Part shown: positions 42,854 through 51,639 of the stretch, in pieces
Layout of the letters: each line of letters starts with the position of its first letter
Numbering within the stretch: the first letter of the stretch is position 1
DNA from: Streptomyces sp. P9-A4
Lineage (GTDB): Bacteria; Actinomycetota; Actinomycetes; Streptomycetales; Streptomycetaceae
DNA: 64,000 bases
Direction of reading: 5' to 3'
NCBI RefSeq assembly: GCF_036634195.1
Contig: NZ_JAZIFY010000001.1
Coordinates: 310,001 to 374,000, forward strand
Notes under the pieces: model-generated
What the model saw: the letters and a program-made list of their open reading frames with translations, nothing else
Told to the model about the DNA's origin: nothing
The model's database searches: none
Made by a program: the position numbers and the translations under genes

Positions 42854-44692
42854 GTGGCGATGGGGGCCGGGTCGGAGCGGGGGCCGGGACCGGAGACCGG
42901 GGCAGGGGGCGAGGCCGGGGGCGAGGGCGGGGCCCGGAGCACAGCCGGGGCCGGGGGCGAGGGCGGGGCCCGGAGCACAGCCGGGGCCGGGGGCGAGGGC
43001 GAGGCCCGGAGCACAGCCGGGGCCGGGGGCGGGGACGGGTCGCGGCGGACCACGCTCCGGTGGGGGTCCGCCCGTGAGGCCGGGCTGCTGACCGCTCCCC
43101 TTCGCCGGCTGGTCGCGGAGGCCGAGTCCTTCCTCCGCCCCTCCCCCGACCACCCCTGGTACGCGGGCGCCGTGCTGCTCGCCGGGCGCGGCGGAACCGT
43201 CGCCCTGCACCGGGCGATCGGCACGGCCGTGCGGTACGCGGCGTACGACGAGAGGACGGACACCGGCGTCGAGCTGCCGCCGGAGCGGCGGATCCCGGTG
43301 ACCGAGGACACCGTCTTCGACCTGGCCTCGGTCTCCAAGCTCTTCACCTCGATCCTCGCGGTGCGGCAGATCGAACGCGGGGCGCTCGACCTGGAGGCGA
43401 GGGTCACCGCGTATCTGCCGGAGTTCGGCGGCGGCGGGAAGGAGGAGGTGACGGTCCGGCAGCTGCTCACCCACACCTCCGGGTTCCGGCCCGAGATCCC
43501 GCTGTACCGGGAACCGACACGGGAGGGAAAGCTGCGGCTGCTGTGGCAAGAGGCGCCTGTGCACGCGCCGGGTTCCGCGTACCTCTACTCGGACCTGAAC
43601 CTGATCTCGCTCCAGCTGCTCCTGGAGGAGATCACCGGTCACGGTCTGGACACCCTGCTCCACGACGAGATCACCGCTCCGCTCGGGATGCACCGCACTC
43701 GGTTCGGTCCACCGCTCTCCTGGCGCCCGGAGATCGCCGCCACCGAGGACGCCCGGCCGCCGTGGTCCGGGCTCGACCGGGGCATGGTGTGGGGCGAGGT
43801 CCACGACGAGAACGCCTACGCCCTGGGCGGGGTCGCCGGCCACGCCGGGGTCTTCTCCCGCGCCCGGGACCTCGCGGTCCTCGCCCGCACCCTGCTCAAC
43901 GGCGGCGCGTACGGCCCCGCCCGCATCCTCTCCCCCGCCTCGGTGGAGCTGATGTTCACCGACTTCAACACCGCCTTCCCCGGCGACGCGCACGGGCTCG
44001 GCTTCGAGCTCCAGCAGTACTGGTACATGGGCGCGATGGCCACGCCACGGACGGCCGGACACACCGGCTTCACCGGTACCGGTCTCGTCCTCGACCCGAC
44101 GACCGACACGTTCCTGATCGTCCTGGGCAACTCCGTGCACCCGGTGCGCTCCTGGCGTTCCGGTTCCGCGCCCCGGGTCGCCGCCGCGAACCACCTGGCC
44201 AGAGCCGTCGCCGTACGGCCGCCCCGGGGCCGTACCGCCTGGTTCTCCGGCATGACGCCCGGCGCCACCGGCACGCTCACCCTGCCCCCGGTGCCGGGCG
44301 CGGCGCGTGGGGAGTGCGCGCTGTGGTGGGACACGGTGCCGGGCGCGGGCGCCGTCCTCCTGGAAGCCTCCCGCGACGGCGGGGCGACGTGGGAGCCGCT
44401 GCCCTTCGTGACCGACCGCCCGGGAGAGGCGCCGGAACCGCACCCGTCGGGGGCGGTCGGCGGCTGGTCGGGGCGGGTCTGGCACCGGCTGACGGCCGAG
44501 GTGCCGAAGCCGCTCGCCACCCCCGTACGGCTCCGCTGGCGGTTCACGACGGCCGGGCGGTACGTCGGCCGTGGGGTGTACATCGCCGGGATGCGGCTCC
44601 TGGACACGGACGGACGCCCGCTCTTCGACGAGGCCCGCCCGGCGGACGGCGCCCGGGTCGAGGCGGTGGGCTGGATCCGCTCGGCGGACTGA
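42854..44692 (+). CDS. Serine hydrolase, beta-lactamase/class C (S12) family
   Basis: About 612 residues from a GTG at 42854, with GGAGG eight bases upstream (nearby GTG 42845 and ATG 42860 are alternatives). Residues about 20-65 are a Gly/Ala-rich tract made of three 12-residue repeats (GEGGARSTAGAG). The S12 domain (about 85-450) has SVSK (nucleophile Ser and Lys), LYSDLN as the YxN-type motif and AGHTGFTGTG near the third motif. The last 150 residues form an additional beta-rich domain (TLTLPPVPGAARGECALWWD). There is no signal peptide, so it is probably an intracellular esterase or peptidase-like hydrolase rather than a resistance beta-lactamase. Confidence 0.82.
   Translation: MAMGAGSERGPGPETGAGGEAGGEGGARSTAGAGGEGGARSTAGAGGEGEARSTAGAGGGDGSRRTTLRWGSAREAGLLTAPLRRLVAEAESFLRPSPDHPWYAGAVLLAGRGGTVALHRAIGTAVRYAAYDERTDTGVELPPERRIPVTEDTVFDLASVSKLFTSILAVRQIERGALDLEARVTAYLPEFGGGGKEEVTVRQLLTHTSGFRPEIPLYREPTREGKLRLLWQEAPVHAPGSAYLYSDLNLISLQLLLEEITGHGLDTLLHDEITAPLGMHRTRFGPPLSWRPEIAATEDARPPWSGLDRGMVWGEVHDENAYALGGVAGHAGVFSRARDLAVLARTLLNGGAYGPARILSPASVELMFTDFNTAFPGDAHGLGFELQQYWYMGAMATPRTAGHTGFTGTGLVLDPTTDTFLIVLGNSVHPVRSWRSGSAPRVAAANHLARAVAVRPPRGRTAWFSGMTPGATGTLTLPPVPGAARGECALWWDTVPGAGAVLLEASRDGGATWEPLPFVTDRPGEAPEPHPSGAVGGWSGRVWHRLTAEVPKPLATPVRLRWRFTTAGRYVGRGVYIAGMRLLDTDGRPLFDEARPADGARVEAVGWIRSAD
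42919..43026 (+). repeat. Three tandem 36-bp repeats within the serine hydrolase gene
   Basis: Units at 42919-42954, 42955-42990 and 42991-43026 differ at one base. Each encodes GEGGARSTAGAG (third copy GEGEARSTAGAG). Partial units flank both sides. In-frame length makes copy number free to vary. Confidence 0.85.
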
Positions 44693-44764
44693 CCCGCGTC
44701 GCCGGGCGAGGGCGCGCGCCTGGAGAGGCGCCGGACACCTTCCGCCGGTCAGGGCCGGGCGAGG

Positions 44765-45721
44765 TCAGGCAGATGCGCCCGCGCCCCGCACGAACCGGGC
44801 GCCCCACTCCCGTACATGCGCGGCGAACTCCGGCGGCCCCAGCACCTCGAACTCCGCGCCCAGGTTCCCCAGCGCCTGCGTCGGCCAGTCGAGGGTCGTC
44901 GACGTCATGGTGAGCCGGCAGCTGTCCTGACCGAGCTGTTCGACCGTGCCCCAGTGGCCGACGACCTGCCGCACCCGCGAGGAGGGCGCGTGGACGAGGA
45001 CTTCGACCGTGTACGGGGCCGGGGCGCCGCTCGCCGTCCGGACGAAGGCCACGGCGTCCTCGGCCGGGAGCGCGCGTGGCCGGAACCGCGCTCCGGTCGC
45101 CCTCGGACCGGTCAGCCGGTCGAGACGGAAGCTGCGCCAGTCGTGCCGGCCCAGGTCGTAGGCGACCAGGTACCAGCGTCCGCCGAGGGCGACGACGCGG
45201 TGCGGTTCGACCTCGCGCTCGGCAGGTGCGGCGCCCCGGGCCGCATAGCCGAACCGCAGCCGCTCCTCGTCCCGGCAGGCCTGGGCGACCGCGGTGAGCA
45301 CCCCCGCGCCGACGACCGGCCCGGACGTGCCGGCGGAGACGGTCACGGCCCGCAGGGCGTCCACCCTGGTCCTCAGCCGGGGCGGCAGGACCCGCACCAG
45401 TTTGGTGAGCGCGCGCAGCGAGGCCTCCTCCATCCCCGCTATCCCGCTCTGCGCCGCGTCGCCGACGCCCACCGCGAGGGCGACCGCCTCCTCGTCGTCC
45501 AGCAGCAGTGGCGGCAGGACGGCGCCGGGCGCGAGCTGGTAGCCGCCGTCGGTGCCCCGTGCGGCACCGACGGGGTAGCCGAGCTCGCGAAGCCGCTCGA
45601 CGTCGCGGCGCAGCGTCCGCTCGGAGATCCCGAGCCGGTCGGCCAGTTCCAGGCCCGGCCAGTGCCGATGGGTCTGCAGCAGCGAGAGCAGTCTGAGGGT
45701 CCGTGAGCTGGTGTTCGCCAT
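44765..45721 (-). CDS. WYL-domain HTH transcriptional regulator (YafY type)
   Basis: 318 residues from the ATG at 45721. N-terminal DeoR-like HTH (RTLRLLSLLQTHRHWPGLEL, then ADRLGISERTLRRDVERLRE), a central WYL domain (RWYLVAYDLGRHDWRSFRLD; basic ligand-binding groove) and a WCX C-terminal extension (YTVEVLVHAPSSRVRQVVGH). WYL regulators bind nucleotides or single-stranded DNA, and several answer DNA damage. It is divergent from an oxidoreductase/AlkZ-like gene pair with a palindrome between them, so it probably controls that pair. Confidence 0.88.
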   Translation of the reverse strand: MANTSSRTLRLLSLLQTHRHWPGLELADRLGISERTLRRDVERLRELGYPVGAARGTDGGYQLAPGAVLPPLLLDDEEAVALAVGVGDAAQSGIAGMEEASLRALTKLVRVLPPRLRTRVDALRAVTVSAGTSGPVVGAGVLTAVAQACRDEERLRFGYAARGAAPAEREVEPHRVVALGGRWYLVAYDLGRHDWRSFRLDRLTGPRATGARFRPRALPAEDAVAFVRTASGAPAPYTVEVLVHAPSSRVRQVVGHWGTVEQLGQDSCRLTMTSTTLDWPTQALGNLGAEFEVLGPPEFAAHVREWGARFVRGAGASA

Positions 45722-45739
45722 GCCGACATCCTCCCCCGG

Positions 45740-45764
45740 CTTCCGGCCGGAAACTGACCGGAAG
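45740..45764. promoter_or_regulatory. Inverted repeat CTTCCGG-N11-CCGGAAG
   Basis: Seven-base perfect arms in the 92-bp gap between the WYL regulator and the oxidoreductase. A natural operator candidate for the divergent pair. Confidence 0.5.
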
Positions 45765-45813
45765 CCTCCCTAGAGTCGATCTCGACGGACGCCACCGAAG
45801 CAAGGACCGACAC

Positions 45814-46803
45814 ATGATCACCCGTGAGATCCAGCTGACCGACCGGATCACCGGCACCCCCGCGCTCGAAGACTTCACCGTCGCGACGACCGAGGTGGAC
45901 GGCGAGGTCCTGGTGCGCACCGACCGCGTCGGGCTCGCCGCGACCTACCTGGAGCTGATGCGGGCCGACTGCACCATCCCGGTCCCGGCCTGGCGGCCGG
46001 GGCAGCGGGTGGGGGTCGCGGCGATCGGGACCGTGGTGCGGTCCGACAGCCCCGACCTGGCGGTCGGGGACCTGGTCCGGTCGATGACCGGGTGGAGCGA
46101 GTACTCGGCGGGTCCGGCCGGGGCGTACCGCAGGCTCGACCGCGGTCTCTTCCCCGACCTCGGCCATCACCTCGCGCAGGGCCCGACGGCGTACTACGGG
46201 ATGGCCGAGGTGGCGGGCGTCGGTGAGGGTGACGTGGTCTTCGTCTCGGGTGCGGCGGGCGGGGTCGGCTCGCTGGCCGGGCAGATCGCCACGTGCCTGG
46301 GCGCGGCGCGGGTGATCGGAAGCGCGGGCAGCCCGGCGAAGGCCGCGTACCTGGTGGACGAGCTCGGCTACGACGCCGCGTTCGACTACCACGACGGTCC
46401 CACGGCCGACCGGCTCGCGGAGCTCGCGCCCGACGGCATCACGGTCTTCTTCGACCTCGTCGGCGGCGAGCAGTACCGGGGCGCGCTGAGTGCGGCCCGG
46501 CCCGGAGCGCGCTTCGCCCTCTGCGGATCGCTGTCGAGCCAGCTGGGCGACGCGGCGCGGCGCTTCCCGCAGCCCGACCGCGCGGCGGCGCAGGCCCGGG
46601 GCGTCGAGCTGCTGCCGTTCTCCTGTCACCACACGCCGGACCAGATCGCGGCCTGGAGCGAGCACTTCGGCCGCTGGCTGGGCGAGGGCCGTTTCGTCTA
46701 CCCGGAGACCGTGGTCGACGGTGGCATCGAGGACGTGCCACAGGCGTTCCTCTCCCTGCTGGGCGGTGCCTACCGGGGCAACGTATCGGTGCGGCTGTCG
46801 TGA
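45814..46803 (+). CDS. MDR-superfamily NADPH-dependent oxidoreductase
   Basis: 329 residues from the ATG at 45814. Zinc-free medium-chain dehydrogenase: a GroES-like N-terminal half, TAYYGMAEVAGVGEGDVVFV, then the nucleotide-binding SGAAGGVGSLAGQIA and FFDLVGGEQYRGAL. Similar to 2-alkenal/prostaglandin reductases of the YncB type, which reduce reactive alpha,beta-unsaturated carbonyls with NADPH. A GTGA overlap couples it to the AlkZ-like gene. Together they suggest an electrophile/alkylation defence pair controlled by the WYL regulator (inference). Confidence 0.87.
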   Translation: MITREIQLTDRITGTPALEDFTVATTEVDGEVLVRTDRVGLAATYLELMRADCTIPVPAWRPGQRVGVAAIGTVVRSDSPDLAVGDLVRSMTGWSEYSAGPAGAYRRLDRGLFPDLGHHLAQGPTAYYGMAEVAGVGEGDVVFVSGAAGGVGSLAGQIATCLGAARVIGSAGSPAKAAYLVDELGYDAAFDYHDGPTADRLAELAPDGITVFFDLVGGEQYRGALSAARPGARFALCGSLSSQLGDAARRFPQPDRAAAQARGVELLPFSCHHTPDQIAAWSEHFGRWLGEGRFVYPETVVDGGIEDVPQAFLSLLGGAYRGNVSVRLS

Positions 46804-47912
46804 CCGCCCTCTCGCACCGGGCCCTGAACCGGGCACTTCTGGAACGCCAGTTCCTGCTGGGGCGCACCGATCGCACTCCCCTGGAGGTGATCGGGCGGCT
46901 GGTCGCCGTGCAGGCGCAGGAGCCCAACTGGCCGTACGTCGGGCTGTGGAGCAGGATCGACGGTTTCACGCCGTCCGGGCTCACCGCGCTGCTTGAGGAC
47001 CGGCGGGTGGTCCGCTCCGGTCTGCTCCGCAGTACCCAGCACCTGACGGCGTCCGAGGACTTCCGTCGGCTGCGGCCCCTGCTTCAGCCCGTGCTCGACC
47101 GTACGGCCGGCGCGCCGCACTTCACCCGGAACAGGACGGCCCTGGACCCGGCGGCCCTGGTGGCCGAGGGGCTCGAACTGCTCGGAGGGGGGACGCTGTC
47201 GCGCAAGGAGCTGGCCCGGCGGCTCGCGGGGCGCCATCCGGGCCGCGACGGCCGGATTCTGGCCGGGGAGGTGGAGCTGCGCACGCCTCTCGTCCACGAC
47301 GTGGCCACCGGCGACTGGGGCTCGTGGGGGAACCGGTCGGCGGTGTCGGTCACGCCCGCCGAGGCCTGGCTGGGACGGCCGATGGTCCCGCCGTCCTCCG
47401 CCGAGGGCTCGGCGGCGGCGCTGATCCGCCGCTATCTGGCCGCGTTCGGCCCGGCCGGGGTGAAGGACGTCCAGGCCTGGTGCGGACTGACCCGGCTCGG
47501 TGAGGTCGTCGCGGGGATGGCGGCCGAACTGCGCCGGTACGCCGGTCCGGACGGCAGAGAGCTGATCGATCTGGCCGACGCCGAGCTGCCGGACCCCGAG
47601 ACGCCCGCTCCCGTACGGCTGCTGCCCGCCTTCGACAACGTCCTGCTCGGCCACGTTGACCGGACCCGGATCATCGGTGACGAGGACCGGAGGAGGGTCA
47701 TGCCCGGCCAGGCACGGGTGCTGCCCACCTTCCTGGTGGACGGCCGGGTGCGCGGCACATGGTCCCTGGCGGCGGGGACGCTCCGGCTGACCCCGTTCCG
47801 CCCGCTCGGCGCGGCCGACCGGGCGGCCCTGGTACAGGAGGCCGACGCGCTGCTGCCGTTCGTGGGAGGAAAGACGGTGGCCTACGGGGACACCGGCGGG
47901 ACGACCGTCTGA
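46800..47912 (+). CDS. AlkZ-like winged-helix DNA glycosylase family protein (HTH_42)
   Basis: 370 residues from a GTG at 46800 overlapping the previous stop (GTGA). Belongs to the HTH_42/AlkZ superfamily: N-terminal RALNRALLERQFLLGRTDRT, and the family's catalytic QxQ as Q38-A-Q40 in VAVQAQEPNWPYVGLW. It has TPAEAWLGRPM and the late LPAFDNVLLGHVDRTRI. AlkZ of Streptomyces unhooks azinomycin interstrand crosslinks; relatives with QxQ remove alkylated bases. No biosynthetic cluster is adjacent, so this is more likely a general-repair AlkX/AZL-type member. Its last 31 bp overlap the convergent LysR gene. Confidence 0.82.
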   Translation: MTALSHRALNRALLERQFLLGRTDRTPLEVIGRLVAVQAQEPNWPYVGLWSRIDGFTPSGLTALLEDRRVVRSGLLRSTQHLTASEDFRRLRPLLQPVLDRTAGAPHFTRNRTALDPAALVAEGLELLGGGTLSRKELARRLAGRHPGRDGRILAGEVELRTPLVHDVATGDWGSWGNRSAVSVTPAEAWLGRPMVPPSSAEGSAAALIRRYLAAFGPAGVKDVQAWCGLTRLGEVVAGMAAELRRYAGPDGRELIDLADAELPDPETPAPVRLLPAFDNVLLGHVDRTRIIGDEDRRRVMPGQARVLPTFLVDGRVRGTWSLAAGTLRLTPFRPLGAADRAALVQEADALLPFVGGKTVAYGDTGGTTV

Positions 47913-48811
47913 GGGGCTGCCGCCGTGCGCAGTTCGGCGAGGAAGGGGCTGATCAGGGGGTGTTCCTCGGCCCCTCGCCGTACCGCCGCGAACACCCGCC
48001 GGGTGGGTGCCACCCCGTCCACCGGGCGGATCTCCACCTCGCTGAGGTCGGTCCCGCGGAGGGCGGAGCGCGGGACCAGTGCCACTCCGGCGGCAGCCGA
48101 GGCGAGGGCGACGACGGCGCGGAAGTCGTCGGAGACATGCGCGAAGCGAGGGGCGAAGCCCGCGTACTCGCAGGCCAGGACGGTGACGTCATGGCAGGGG
48201 TTGCCGGTGGACTGCCCGATCCAGGTGTCCTTGGCGAGGTCGGCGAGCGCGACCCGCTCGTCCCCGGCGAGGGGGTGGCCGGGGGGCAGGACCACGTCGA
48301 ACGGTTCGGAGTAGAGCGGGAGGCGGGTGAGCCGGGCGTCGTCCTCGCCGGGGGCACCCCGGTACTCGACGGCGACGGCCACGTCCACCTGCCGGTCCAG
48401 GACCATGAGCAGGCTCTCGTCGCCCTCGGCGTCCCGCACCCGGACCCGGATGCCGGGCGCGGTACGGGCCAGGGCCCGGAGGGCGGGGGCCACCACGAGG
48501 CCGATGCCGGTGGCGAAGGCGGCGACCGTGACCGTACCGGCGTCGCCGGAGCTGTAGGCGGCGAGTTCGGACTCGGCGCGCTCCAGCTGGGCCAGGACCG
48601 CGTTGGCGTGGCTGAGCAGGATCTCGCCGGCAGGGGTGAGGCGTACACCGCGCGCGCTGCGGTCGACGAGCCGGTGGCCGGTCTCCTGCTCCAGGGCGGC
48701 GAGCTGCTGGGAGACGGCGGAGGGGGTGAGGTAGAGCGCGGCGGCCGCCGCCGTGACCGTGCGGTGGTCGGCCACCGCGCGGAGGATGTGCAACCGCCGT
48801 GCTTCGATCAT
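47882..48811 (-). CDS. LysR-family transcriptional regulator
   Basis: 309 residues from the ATG at 48811. N-terminal winged HTH (ARRLHILRAVADHRTVTAAA, then LTPSAVSQQLAALEQETGHR), then the two-lobed substrate-binding domain from about residue 90. It lies downstream of tdh-kbl in the same direction; a 32-bp perfect palindrome sits 20 bp above its start. It may regulate threonine degradation, by position only. Its 3' end overlaps the convergent AlkZ-like gene by 31 bp. Confidence 0.88.
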   Translation of the reverse strand: MIEARRLHILRAVADHRTVTAAAAALYLTPSAVSQQLAALEQETGHRLVDRSARGVRLTPAGEILLSHANAVLAQLERAESELAAYSSGDAGTVTVAAFATGIGLVVAPALRALARTAPGIRVRVRDAEGDESLLMVLDRQVDVAVAVEYRGAPGEDDARLTRLPLYSEPFDVVLPPGHPLAGDERVALADLAKDTWIGQSTGNPCHDVTVLACEYAGFAPRFAHVSDDFRAVVALASAAAGVALVPRSALRGTDLSEVEIRPVDGVAPTRRVFAAVRRGAEEHPLISPFLAELRTAAAPQTVVPPVSP

Positions 48812-48830
48812 CTACCCATTTTCGCAGGCC

Positions 48831-48862
48831 GTGGGGCCTGCCTCGGCCGAGGCAGGCCCCAC
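48831..48862. terminator. 32-bp perfect palindrome, kbl/LysR gap
   Basis: GTGGGGCCTGCCTCGG followed immediately by its exact complement. It could terminate kbl transcription, or be a dyad bound by the LysR protein whose start is 20 bp away. There is no U-run. Confidence 0.55.
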
Positions 48863-48893
48863 GCGCGCGTGCGCGCTGTCGCGTCGGTCGGAC

Positions 48894-48963
48894 GCTCAGG
48901 CGCTCAGACCATCTGAGGCTCGGGCGCTCAGGCGCTCAGCCCCTCGGTCGCTCAGGCGCTCAG
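48894..48963. repeat. Three copies of GCTCAGGCGCTCAG
   Basis: The same 14-mer at 48894, 48926 and 48950, separated by degenerate spacers, starting in the 3' end of kbl. A small local minisatellite with no evident role. Confidence 0.6.
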
Positions 48964-50151
48964 CGCCGCGCGGGCCGCGACGAAGGCGTCGACGGCCCGG
49001 TTCACGTCCTCCGTGGAGTGGGCGGCGGAGAGCTGGACGCGGATGCGGGCCTGGCCCTGCGGCACGACCGGGTACGAGAAGCCGATCACGTACACACCGC
49101 GCTCGAGGAGCAGCTCGGCCATGCGGCCGGCCTCGGACGCGTCGCCGATCATCACGGGGGCGATGGCGTGGTCGCCGGGGAGGATGTCGAAGCCCTCCGC
49201 CGTCATCCGGGTCCGGAACAGCTCGGTGTTGGCGCGCAGCCGGTCGCGCAGGTCGCCGGCGGACTCCAGGAGGTCGAGGACCTTGAGGGAGGCGGCGGCG
49301 ATCACCGGGGCGAGGGTGTTCGAGAAGAGGTACGGGCGGGAGCGCTGGCGCAGCAGGGCGACGATCTCGGCGCGGGCGGCGACATAGCCGCCGGACGCGC
49401 CGCCGAGGGCCTTGCCGAGGGTGCCGGTGATGATGTCGACGCGGTCCATCACGCCGTGCAGCTCGGGGGTGCCGCGCCCGCCGGGGCCGACGAAGCCGAC
49501 CGCGTGCGAGTCGTCGACCATGACCATGGCGTCGTAGCGCTCGGCCAGGTCGCAGATCTCGTCGAGCGGGGCGACGTAACCGTCCATCGAGAAGACGCCG
49601 TCGGTGACGATGAGCTTGCGCCGGGCGCCGCCCTCCGTCGCCTCCTTCAGCTGCTGCTCCAGGTCGGCCATGTCGCGGTTGGCGTAACGGAAGCGGCGGG
49701 CCTTGCAGAGGCGGATGCCGTCGATGATCGAGGCGTGGTTGAGGGCGTCGGAGATGACGGCGTCCTCGGGGCCGAGGATCGTCTCGAAGACACCACCGTT
49801 GGCGTCGAAGCAGGAGGAGTAGAGGATCGTGTCCTCCTGGCCGAGGAAGGAGGACAGACGCGCCTCCAGCTCCTTGTGCACCTCCTGCGTCCCGCAGATG
49901 AAGCGGACGGACGCCATGCCGTAGCCCCAGCGGTCGAGCGCCTCGTGGGCGGCGGCGACCACCTCGGGGTGGTCGGCCAGGCCCAGGTAGTTGTTGGCGC
50001 AGAAGTTCAGCACCTCGCCGGGGCGGCCGCCCGAGGTGACCTCGACCGTGGCGGACTGGGGGGTGCCGATCACGCGCTCGGGCTTGTGCAGCCCGGCCTG
50101 CCGGATCTCTTCGAGGGTGGCACGGACGTCGTCGCGTACGGAATCGAACAT
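48952..50151 (-). CDS. kbl: 2-amino-3-ketobutyrate CoA ligase (glycine C-acetyltransferase)
   Basis: 399 residues from the ATG at 50151, the family length. Alpha-oxoamine synthase fold, PLP-dependent: [51 protein letters not shown], and the PLP Lys in [19 protein letters not shown]. It splits 2-amino-3-ketobutyrate with CoA into glycine and acetyl-CoA, the second step of threonine catabolism. It begins three bases after the tdh stop, so the two form one operon and probably channel the unstable intermediate. Confidence 0.96.
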   Translation of the reverse strand: MFDSVRDDVRATLEEIRQAGLHKPERVIGTPQSATVEVTSGGRPGEVLNFCANNYLGLADHPEVVAAAHEALDRWGYGMASVRFICGTQEVHKELEARLSSFLGQEDTILYSSCFDANGGVFETILGPEDAVISDALNHASIIDGIRLCKARRFRYANRDMADLEQQLKEATEGGARRKLIVTDGVFSMDGYVAPLDEICDLAERYDAMVMVDDSHAVGFVGPGGRGTPELHGVMDRVDIITGTLGKALGGASGGYVAARAEIVALLRQRSRPYLFSNTLAPVIAAASLKVLDLLESAGDLRDRLRANTELFRTRMTAEGFDILPGDHAIAPVMIGDASEAGRMAELLLERGVYVIGFSYPVVPQGQARIRVQLSAAHSTEDVNRAVDAFVAARAALSA

Positions 50152-50154
50152 GGG

Positions 50155-51189
50155 TCAGGCTCCCGTGGTCCAGTCGAGGATGATCTTGCCGCTCTTGCCG
50201 GAGGCGGCGTCGTCGAACGCGGCCTCGAAGTCGGTGTGGGCGTAGCGCCCGGTGATCACGGGGGCGAGGTCGAGGCCGCCCTCCAGGAGCACCGACATCG
50301 CGTACCAGGTCTCGAACATCTCACGGCCGTAGATGCCCTTGACCGTGATCATGGAGGTGACGATCTTCGCCCAGTCGACGGCGAAGTCCTCGCTGGGCAG
50401 GCCCAGCATGGCGATCTTGCCGCCGTTGGTCATGTTGGCGACCATGTCGCGCATCGCGTGCGGGTTGCCGGACATCTCCAGACCGACGTCGAAGCCCTCC
50501 TTGAGCCCGAGGGTGCGCTGTCCGTCGGCGATGGTCTGTTCGGCGACGTTGAGGGCAAGCGTCACGCCCGACTTGCGCGCCAGCGCGAGGCGCTCCTCGC
50601 TGACGTCGGTGATCATGACGCTGCGGGCACCGGCGTGCTTGGCGACGGCGGCGGCCATGATGCCGATCGGGCCCGCGCCGGTGACGAGGACGTCCTCTCC
50701 GACCAGCGGGAAGGAGAGCGCCGTGTGCACGGCGTTGCCGAACGGGTCGAAGATCGCGGCGACGTCGAGGTCGACGGGGACGCGGTGCACCCACACGTTG
50801 GACGCGGGCAGGGCCACGTACTCGGCGAACGCGCCGTCGCGGCCGACGCCGAGGCCGACCGTGGCGCGGCAGAGGTGGCGGCGGCCGGCCAGGCAGTTGC
50901 GGCACTTGCCGCAGACGAGGTGGCCCTCGCCACTGACCAGGTCGCCGATGCCGATGTCGCTGACGTCACGGCCGACGGAGACGACCTCGCCGACGAACTC
51001 GTGGCCGATGGTCAGCGGCGTCGCGATCGTCCGCTGCGCCCAGCCGTCCCAGGAGCGGATGTGCAGGTCGGTCCCGCAGATACCGGTCCGCTTGACCTTG
51101 ATCAGTACGTCCCCGGGGCCGGTCTCCGGCTCGGGCACGTCCGTGAGCCAGAGTCCCGGCTCCGCCTTCAGCTTGACCAACGCCTTCAA
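50155..51189 (-). CDS. tdh: L-threonine 3-dehydrogenase
   Basis: 344 residues from a TTG at 51189 with GGGAG eight bases upstream, giving the standard N-terminus (M)[10 protein letters not shown]. Zinc MDR enzyme: catalytic zinc ligands in GICGTDLH and GHEFVGEV; structural zinc cysteines in [18 protein letters not shown] site [15 protein letters not shown]. It oxidises L-threonine to 2-amino-3-ketobutyrate with NAD+. Upstream partner of kbl. The 270 bp above it hold a hairpin and an A/T-richer patch where the promoter probably lies, before the MITE at 51460. Confidence 0.96.
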   Translation of the reverse strand: MKALVKLKAEPGLWLTDVPEPETGPGDVLIKVKRTGICGTDLHIRSWDGWAQRTIATPLTIGHEFVGEVVSVGRDVSDIGIGDLVSGEGHLVCGKCRNCLAGRRHLCRATVGLGVGRDGAFAEYVALPASNVWVHRVPVDLDVAAIFDPFGNAVHTALSFPLVGEDVLVTGAGPIGIMAAAVAKHAGARSVMITDVSEERLALARKSGVTLALNVAEQTIADGQRTLGLKEGFDVGLEMSGNPHAMRDMVANMTNGGKIAMLGLPSEDFAVDWAKIVTSMITVKGIYGREMFETWYAMSVLLEGGLDLAPVITGRYAHTDFEAAFDDAASGKSGKIILDWTTGA

Positions 51190-51459
51190 TGCAACGGCTC
51201 CCGACGTGCGTGTCCTGTGATGTGGGGGTGCGGGCACGACTGTGCGCCCAAGATCCCTGGAAGAGAATCTTCCGTACGGAGAGCTCGCGGTCCATCGAGG
51301 ATTTCTTAAGCGCGCTCGTAGATCAGCTTCACACCGCAGGCGGGGGCGCGGCGACGTCAACGCGTCCGCACGGGGAGCCGCCCTGGTGGCCGGGGGCGCG
51401 CGCGGCCGGCCGCGCATCGCCGGGGGCGTCGGTCGGCGGGGCGTCGCCGGGGGGCCGTC
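51190..51459. promoter_or_regulatory. tdh upstream region
   Basis: 270 bp without a supported gene. A short inverted repeat GGAAGA-gaa-TCTTCC (about 51260) and an A/T-richer patch at 51295-51330 mark the likely promoter of tdh. The outer 120 bp are very GC-rich and featureless up to the MITE. Confidence 0.4.
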
Positions 51460-51639
51460 CTAGGGCCTGTCGTCACACTCCCGTCGTCGCCCGAAGGGCG
51501 GCCCCGCGGCGTCTGGTGCGTGCTCTCGGCGTGCCGGGCGGAAGCCCTCGTACTGGACCGTACTCGGGCTTTCGCCCAGTGCGGCGAGAGCGCGTGCCAG
51601 GCGTCGTGGGGCAGGCGGGAGTGTGACGACAGGCCCTAG
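51460..51639 (+). mobile_element. Complete 180-bp MITE (copy 2)
   Basis: CTAG-bounded, with terminal repeats CTAGGGCCTGTCGTCACACT and AGTGTGACGACAGGCCCTAG that are perfectly complementary. About 96 per cent identical to copy 1. The internal sequence folds back as a long hairpin. Its right CTAG provides the TAG stop (51636-51638) of the leftward desaturase-like gene. No open frame of its own is credible. Confidence 0.9.

Noticed and set aside
42898-43040. CRISPR-like short tandem array
   Set aside because: Units are contiguous with no spacers and are in frame within a coding region; a minisatellite.
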